16,606 bases of DNA, taken from positions 1 through 16,606 of the forward strand of contig JAGVZB010000021.1 of NCBI GenBank assembly GCA_018302915.1, in the 5' to 3' direction. The stretch is from Candidatus Woesearchaeota archaeon. Its GTDB lineage: Archaea > Nanobdellota > Nanobdellia > SCGC-AAA011-G17 > GW2011-AR20. Under the pieces are notes generated by a model. The model worked only from the letters and a program-made list of their open reading frames with translations, was not told the origin of the DNA and made no database searches. Below are positions 12,074-16,606 of the stretch, one piece after another. The translations under genes were made by a program, and so were the position numbers. Every line of letters starts with the position of its first letter. Within the stretch, counting starts at the first letter, position 1.

Positions 12074-13045
12074 TTAAAGCCTCCAGATATAATCAAATTC
12101 CTCTAAAAATTTATCAGCAAGATTTTTATCATAAATAATTAAGATATTTTCATCATTCTTTGCATTCCCTGAAGATGTTGGGTTATAACTTCCAAGAACA
12201 ACAATGTCATCAACAATGAATACTTTATGATGCATGAAATTAGGATTATTGTCTGTTATCACACTTAACTTTTTCATTTTGTTCAATTCTGAATATTCGG
12301 TGCTTGACTGGAAGTTCTCAAATATCCCCTTAACTTCAATATCCTTTGACTTTTCAATTATTAAATCACCTAATTTATCTGATGTAAACGAGAATGTCAT
12401 GAAATAAATCCTTTCCTTTGCCTTGGAAATTACATCATAAACATGTTGCTCGCAATTATCCTCTGGACAGAAATAATTTTCAATAAGGATTTCATTGTTC
12501 AAGATAACCTTGGGATATTTCACCTGGGCATCCCTCCCAAAATCATCATTCATAAAACTCTGGAATTCTTCCTCGTAATTTTCTGCCAGGTATTTTGAAT
12601 TAATTATTATCAAATTATTGTTATTTTTCTCATTTCCATTCACTGTCGGGTTAAAAGAGCCTGTAGATATTATCTTATCATCAAAAATGCAGAATTTATT
12701 GTGCATCAGCACATTCCTGTTGTCTGCCTTAACATTCTTCAATGAAGAAACTTTTTCATAATTATTATTATCCACAACAATGAAATAATCCTTTCCTTCA
12801 AAAGAGTCCATCAGATTTTTCAGGTTCAGTTCAAACAAAGCACAATGAATTTTTCCCGAAGATTCGGTCAAATTAATAAGTTTACCCTCGCAATCATCCC
12901 TTGGGCAGAAATAAACCTCCATAAAACCCGAATCCATCTTTATATCCTCAACAACCACCTCACCAGTTATGTCATTCCTTATTTCTTCAATGTATGTGCA
13001 TGAGGCAAGAAAAACCAAAGAAAATATTATCAATAACTTTTTCAT
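12074..13045 (-). CDS. Phospholipase D-superfamily lipoprotein with two HKD motifs
   Basis: A secreted phosphodiesterase-fold protein, 323 aa. The N-terminus MKKLLIIFSLVFLASC is a lipoprotein signal with lipobox LASC (Cys16), so the protein should be lipid-anchored outside the cell. It has two homologous repeats, each starting with YFCPxDxCE (near 46 and 192) and ending in an HKD motif. HKD1 is MHNKFCIFDD (His115, Lys117, Asp122) then GSFNPT; HKD2 is MHHKVFIVDD (His272 or 273, Lys274, Asp279) then GSYNPT. Two HKDs make one active site acting on DNA, RNA or phospholipid. GS(F/Y)NPT favours a Nuc-like nuclease or a cardiolipin-type enzyme. The paired Cys of CPxDxC may form external disulfides. 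It starts 2 nt after the topoisomerase VI A remnant, at the end of that operon. Three consecutive in-frame stops (TAA TAG TAA) end it. Confidence 0.9.
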   Translation of the reverse strand: MKKLLIIFSLVFLASCTYIEEIRNDITGEVVVEDIKMDSGFMEVYFCPRDDCEGKLINLTESSGKIHCALFELNLKNLMDSFEGKDYFIVVDNNNYEKVSSLKNVKADNRNVLMHNKFCIFDDKIISTGSFNPTVNGNEKNNNNLIIINSKYLAENYEEEFQSFMNDDFGRDAQVKYPKVILNNEILIENYFCPEDNCEQHVYDVISKAKERIYFMTFSFTSDKLGDLIIEKSKDIEVKGIFENFQSSTEYSELNKMKKLSVITDNNPNFMHHKVFIVDDIVVLGSYNPTSSGNAKNDENILIIYDKNLADKFLEEFDYIWRL

Positions 13046-13047
13046 TA

Positions 13048-14071
13048 TTAATCTAAAAACTCTTTATTTTTAATCTTATTCGGAAGATAATTTTCAGATA
13101 TGAAACTAATGCCCTTGGCTGATAATGCCTGAATTTCAACTTTTCCATTAAATTCCTTCATCATCTTAAACTGCTTCTGCCATTCCTTGTTATTCTTAAA
13201 CCAGTCATACTGTGAAACCTGCTTTATCCTTGCCAAATCTTTTTCATCCAGTTTAATTAAATGTTTTTTCAAATCATATTTAATCACATCATCCATTGTT
13301 ATCCCAACATACTTAACACTCGGTATTGTCAATCTTTCAGAAGCATGAGCAAGAGCAATGGAGCCATATTTAACAACAGAATATATGTATGCCCCATATC
13401 CTTATCCCTCTTGTTGTCTGACCCTGAGATGTTACCAAAATACAATTATTTTTAATCCAGAATTTATCCTCGTTAAGCCTTTCAAATACTGCTGCCTTCT
13501 CCATGTACAAAACATATTTTGCATTTATTTTCTTAAAAACAAGCTCATCTGTGATTGAAGGTACGGAATATCCTCCTTTTCCCAGTTTAGAGCAGTCTAT
13601 TGAATCCCCACTATCAATTAAAACAATATTTCCAACCATGCTTCCCATCTTATTTGCAGAAACATGAAGCTGCTCCCTTGACAATCCTGTAATAACCTCA
13701 AGATCCTCTATTACTTTATCAGACTCAGTTTGTTCATCAACAATGTTTACATTAGTCCCATGTATGGTTCTTTTTGCAATGTAAAACACACCTCTCAAGT
13801 GCTCATGCTTATCTGTCTCCAGCAATTCCTTCTTCAATATAGATGCGATTTCAACAGTCTGCAAGAATTTTTTTGAATGAGCAACATTAAAAAAATAACG
13901 CAATGCATTTTTATTTCCAAGTTCGATGGTTTTTGTTTTTTCATTAAAAATAACATTGCTTAACGCCCTTATGGGAATTGTAATGCTTGGATTTTTATTT
14001 CTGTCAATATCTTTTATTACTTTTTCACCTAACTCCCTTAACTTGTCTATTTGTTTATTCTTTTGCACCAT
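13048..14071 (-). pseudogene. top6A: DNA topoisomerase VI subunit A, frameshifted and missing the Toprim DxD segment
   Basis: Topoisomerase VI A (Spo11 homologue) makes the double-strand break. The first frame (14071-13370, 233 aa) has the winged-helix region with HLRGVFYIAKRT (probable catalytic Tyr97), the Toprim Glu191 in YVLYMEKAAVFERL, and ILVTSQGQTTRGIR; it then ends in unrelated WGIHIFCC. The rest, in another frame (open 13401-13048), gives GAYIYSVVKYGSIALAHASERL and VGITMDDVIKYDL through to the C-terminus. The family normally has about 20 more residues between TTRG and YGxYIYS, including LPVY-LTDADPxG, whose Asp residues bind Mg. These are absent. The 1024-nt span is not a multiple of three; adding about 60 nt would restore the usual 360-370 aa. 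Either a real inactivating deletion or an assembly error. The start overlaps top6B by 17 bp. Confidence 0.85.
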
Positions 14072-15632
14072 TTTCAGCTTCCAAAGTTGGCAGTTCTTTT
14101 TTTAATAATTTTTTTAATTTTGATTCTATTTCATCTTTTTCATGATTAGTTAATTTTGACAGTGAATAAGCCAATTCAGGAATATATTTTTCAAACAAAT
14201 CAATTTTTTCTTTCTGTTCTTTAGATTTTATATGTTTTCTTATATAGACCACTAGTTTTCTTCCAATATCCTGCAATGCTAGTTTTATCTCTTTTATTAT
14301 TTCAGGATAATGCGCAATTGCCTCCTTAGATTCTGAAGTGAAAGGAACCCAAACAGATGCTATGTGCACTAATAAAATCACAGGGCCTATGGGCAATGCC
14401 CCCCTGCTTTGAGACAATCCATAATTCCTCCATGCTGTGTTTATTACTGACTTTGTTATTGCACATGCAGACTGCTGATACTGCAATGGAACTTTATTTG
14501 CAAATCTTAATAATTTGATCTGCTCATCTTTTGGAATATCTCCTCCAAATGCTATGCCTGTTTCAATCTGAAAAGGAAAACCCCTATAAACTGATGGCGG
14601 TCTTGTAACTGTTGTATAAAAATCAGCATTTATTTCTTTTTTTAATCCTTTTAGTGTTAATTCTTCCCCTATGGGTGAAAGACAATCTGTCGGCGGTGCA
14701 ATAATCCTTGTTTCTTTAATCGCTTTTAATAAATTTTCAACTTCCTCTCTTGCTATTCTTTTTGGTCTTGATTTTTCATAAATCCCTGCTTTTTTACATA
14801 TTTCTTTTGCAACTTTAGCAGAAACTCTACAAAAATCATTCTGCAAAAAAGACTGTAATGTAGTTGCCTTTGTATCCTGTAACATTTGCATAAGAACTCC
14901 TAGTTCAACACCATAAGGATGAGGTTTAATTTCCTTAGATTTTTTAGGTAATTCTTTAGTTACTCTTGGAAACTCCATTTTATATTTTTCAGGATTTATA
15001 TATATTAAATTTAAATGAGGATTAACAATTGCTGTTTGTTTTAAATATTCATCTACACTTTGTTTTCCTTTTTGATAGAAACCTTCTAACTCAATTTTTA
15101 CTTTTGTTCCATGATCTTTGTCCCATTCTATAATCATATCTTTTATTACATTGGGCTCGTTCTTTTTAGTGTCTATTTGCAGTTCATAATAATGTGCTGG
15201 TTTGTTTCTAGAAATCTTTGAGGTTATTACAGCAGATTTTCCAGTTGTTAACTGACCATAAAGAACTGAACTTGATACTCCTAAACCCTGTTGTCCACGT
15301 GCTTGAGCCATTTTAAAAAATTTAGATCCATACAATAATTTAGCAAATATTTTTGGAATTTGTTCTTTAACAATCCCAGGTCCATTATCTTCAACTGTAA
15401 CAATAAATCTTGTATCATTTAACTGCTTTATCTCAACTATTATCTCTGGCAAAATATTAATTTCTTCTGTTGCATCTAATGAATTATCAACTAATTCCTT
15501 TACTGTAGTAGAAAGTGCTTTTCTTGGATTATCAAACCCAAGCAAATGCTTATTTTTTGTGAAGAACTGGCTTACAGATATTTCTCTCTGCTCTTTAGCA
15601 AGCTTTTCTGCAATGGGCACCTCTTCTTTCAT
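14055..15632 (-). CDS. top6B: DNA topoisomerase VI subunit B
   Basis: The ATPase subunit that gates strand passage in type IIB topoisomerase, 525 aa, normal length. The GHKL Bergerat fold shows KELVDNSLDA (Glu46, Asn50), VEDNGPGI (Asp82) and GQQGLGVSSSVLYGQLTTG (113-131). A helix-two-turn-helix region lies near 265-330. The transducer domain contains RPPSVYRGFPFQIETGIA and WVPFTSESKEAIAHYPE, with the ATP-contacting Lys in SESKEA. The C-terminus is charged. The start at 15632 has a TATA box 26 nt upstream inside the 3' end of the KH gene. The 3' end overlaps top6A by 17 bp, the usual coupled arrangement. The reading frame is intact, in contrast to its partner. Confidence 0.97.
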   Translation of the reverse strand: MKEEVPIAEKLAKEQREISVSQFFTKNKHLLGFDNPRKALSTTVKELVDNSLDATEEINILPEIIVEIKQLNDTRFIVTVEDNGPGIVKEQIPKIFAKLLYGSKFFKMAQARGQQGLGVSSSVLYGQLTTGKSAVITSKISRNKPAHYYELQIDTKKNEPNVIKDMIIEWDKDHGTKVKIELEGFYQKGKQSVDEYLKQTAIVNPHLNLIYINPEKYKMEFPRVTKELPKKSKEIKPHPYGVELGVLMQMLQDTKATTLQSFLQNDFCRVSAKVAKEICKKAGIYEKSRPKRIAREEVENLLKAIKETRIIAPPTDCLSPIGEELTLKGLKKEINADFYTTVTRPPSVYRGFPFQIETGIAFGGDIPKDEQIKLLRFANKVPLQYQQSACAITKSVINTAWRNYGLSQSRGALPIGPVILLVHIASVWVPFTSESKEAIAHYPEIIKEIKLALQDIGRKLVVYIRKHIKSKEQKEKIDLFEKYIPELAYSLSKLTNHEKDEIESKLKKLLKKELPTLEAENGAKE

Positions 15633-15650
15633 ATTAGTTGGAGAATTTGA

Positions 15651-16163
15651 TTAGTTTATAAATTTTTTAGTTTTTTGCTTTTCTATGTAAGCATACACAT
15701 TTCCATGCCTGCTTCCCTGCAACAAGTTAATTATTCCCTGCCTTGCAACCATGACATTTTCTATTTTTCCTATGATACAAACAGTCTTTCCGTAAATTAC
15801 TATATGGGTACTTGTCAATGATTCAATGTAATCCCTTGCCTTTCCATTGGTTCCTATCAGCCTTGACCTTATCCTTATCAAATCTTTCTTATTCCTTGCA
15901 AACCCCTCTATAGAAATTACCTCCAGAGAATGATCTTCATTCAGCAATTTTAATGCAATTTCAGGATTGAAACCTCTCCCCACCGCCTTTATCACATTCA
16001 AACAATTAAAAATGTCTATTGCCTCCCCCTCTATGAAAACATCCCCTGTTTCTGAATTAATTTTTAAAATAGTATTTGTTAATTTCTGTATTTTTCTTTT
16101 TACAGAACCCTTAGTTCCTATCAAAACCGGAATCCTTTCCTTTGGAATCTTTAATTGTTCCAT
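15651..16163 (-). CDS. KH-domain RNA-binding protein, Pno1/Dim2-like
   Basis: Archaeal relative of eukaryotic Pno1/Dim2 and Krr1, linked to small-subunit rRNA processing at the 16S 3' end. The 170-aa protein has two KH modules. The first has GTKG (16-19, in VLIGTKGSVKRKI). The second has GTNG (104-107, in RLIGTNGKARDYIE). The linker motif GRGFNPEIALKLL (62-74) and the C-terminal RQGIINLLQGSRHGNVYAYI are the diagnostic Pno1-family features. The start at 16163 has a TATA-like TTATAAATTC about 24 nt upstream. It precedes top6B on the same strand. Confidence 0.93.
   Translation of the reverse strand: MEQLKIPKERIPVLIGTKGSVKRKIQKLTNTILKINSETGDVFIEGEAIDIFNCLNVIKAVGRGFNPEIALKLLNEDHSLEVISIEGFARNKKDLIRIRSRLIGTNGKARDYIESLTSTHIVIYGKTVCIIGKIENVMVARQGIINLLQGSRHGNVYAYIEKQKTKKFIN
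15655..15663 (-). promoter_or_regulatory. TATA box of the topoisomerase VI operon
   Basis: ATTTATAAA, centred about 27 nt upstream of the top6B start, lies within the last codons of the KH protein gene and fits a leaderless promoter. Confidence 0.5.
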
Positions 16164-16181
16164 TTAAATGCTAATTTGGAT

Positions 16182-16191
16182 GAATTTATAA
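16182..16191 (-). promoter_or_regulatory. TATA box of the KH protein gene
   Basis: TTATAAATTC, centred about 24 nt upstream of the KH start codon, right after the stop of the upstream winged-helix gene. Confidence 0.45.
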
Positions 16192-16197
16192 TATTTT

Positions 16198-16527
16198 TTA
16201 AGCAGCAATTTTTTGCTTTCTTGGCAATAATTTCTCTGTTTCTACTTTTGTTATTATTTTATCCATTCTTATCAATTCTTTTACCCAAGGATTGTTTAAA
16301 TTTAATTTGTATAATTTAGCATTTCCTATTGTTCTTGTCAATTCAACTATGTTTTTTTCTACTAATCTAGGCCATATTTCTGAAAATGAACTCCATACAA
16401 CACTGGAATTTTGCGCTATTTCTGTCATGCTATAATCCATATCCCTGGATAATATTAAAAAGTCCTATATTCTAATCAAAGGGTAATCTCCAAAATATTC
16501 TACAAACACACTTTTATCTTTTAACAT
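16198..16527 (-). pseudogene. Winged helix-turn-helix protein interrupted by an in-frame TAG
   Basis: Read from ATG 16527, the frame gives MLKDKSVFVEYFGDYPLIRI, a TAG at 16467-16465 (codon 21), then DFLILSRDMDYSMTEIAQNSS and on to the stop at 16198: 110 codons counting both stops. The region after the TAG is a winged helix (MTEIAQNSSVVWSSFSEIWP as helix-turn-helix, then LVEKNIVELTRTIGNAKLYKLN as wing). I recall archaeal homologues with a continuous (V/I)EYFGDxPxIRVLDFLI N-terminus, so TAG most likely replaces a Leu codon (TTG or TTA). An internal ATG at 16440 would still give an 80-aa protein with most of the helix-turn-helix. TAG ends cbf5 and the HEPN gene, so it is a normal stop here. Likely a DNA-binding regulator or antitoxin-like protein. 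Confidence 0.65.
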
Positions 16528-16542
16528 TATAATTAATTATTG

Positions 16543-16606
16543 TCAACTTGCTTTTTTAGACAACTTATCTAAAAATTCCTTACTTTTTTGTATCTGTTCT
16601 TCATTT
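16543..16606 (-). CDS. C-terminal fragment of a small charged protein (5' end beyond window)
   Basis: An open frame entering from the window edge gives NEEQIQKSKEFLDKLSKKAS and then TGA at 16545-16543. It is charged and helical. It ends 15 nt before the ATG of the winged-helix gene on the same strand, so the two probably form a two-gene operon. Too little is visible to name it. Confidence 0.45.
   Translation of the reverse strand, partial: NEEQIQKSKEFLDKLSKKAS

Noticed and set aside
13370..14071. Programmed frameshifting in topoisomerase VI A
   Set aside because: About 20 residues including the DxD metal site are missing, which frameshifting cannot restore. No slippery site or pseudoknot was seen.
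16465..16467. In-frame TAG as a recoded (pyrrolysine) codon
   Set aside because: TAG ends cbf5 and the HEPN gene in this same window, and a helix-turn-helix regulator is not a known pyrrolysine protein. A nonsense mutation or alternative start is simpler.
1..16606. CRISPR arrays, transposons or integrase-bounded islands
   Set aside because: No regularly spaced direct repeats, no terminal inverted repeats with a transposase, and no integrase or attachment-site duplication beside the tRNA genes were seen by eye.

Overview
This window looks like a piece of an AT-rich DPANN archaeal chromosome; a Woesearchaeota- or Pacearchaeota-like lineage is my best guess, and I cannot prove it here. The archaeal signs are eS19, eL39 and eL31, Cbf5, Hjc, a HerA-like ATPase, topoisomerase VI, a Pno1-like KH protein, intron-bearing tRNA, a class III (pilin) signal peptide, and TATA boxes 20-30 nt upstream of many start codons. 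The DPANN signs are small genes in tight operons, a class II (bacterial-type) lysyl-tRNA synthetase, a CysRS whose zinc-site motif resembles CPR/Patescibacteria enzymes, and a 56-residue histone-fold protein.

Layout, left to right. (a) 1-1475 is AT-rich and accessory-looking: a secreted lamin-tail-domain protein cut by the window edge, and an orphan 121-aa protein. (b) 1472-3894, minus strand: Hjc resolvase, mini histone-fold protein, LysRS, acylphosphatase. (c) 3946-5877, plus strand: a HerA-like DNA translocase, convergent with a small Cys-containing orphan. (d) 6148-8233, minus strand: Cbf5, then an eS19-eL39-eL31 operon with a structured leader. (e) 8302-10601, minus strand: CysRS downstream of an MNT-HEPN toxin-antitoxin-like pair with a palindromic promoter. 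(f) 10700-11754: a two-gene pilin-like operon. (g) 11804-12033: tRNA-Phe(GAA) and a tRNA-Asn(GUU) that I reconstruct as having two introns. (h) 12074-15632: topoisomerase VI B and A followed by a two-HKD lipoprotein; the A gene is disrupted. (i) 15651-16606: KH protein, a winged-helix gene with an in-frame amber codon, and the tail of one more gene.

Working together: most of the window is information processing (translation, tRNA and rRNA modification, ribosome assembly, DNA topology and recombination), with surface functions (lamin-tail protein, pilin, PLD lipoprotein) and one defence/toxin-like module between. Genes at the head of transcription units usually have a TATA box close enough for leaderless mRNA, while several inner genes have strong Shine-Dalgarno sequences.

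No CRISPR array, transposase, integrase or classical IS was seen. The best candidates for follow-up are the doubly interrupted tRNA-Asn, the topoisomerase VI A lesion that removes the Toprim DxD segment, the tandem hairpins before eS19, and the HEPN protein with Tyr in place of the catalytic His.
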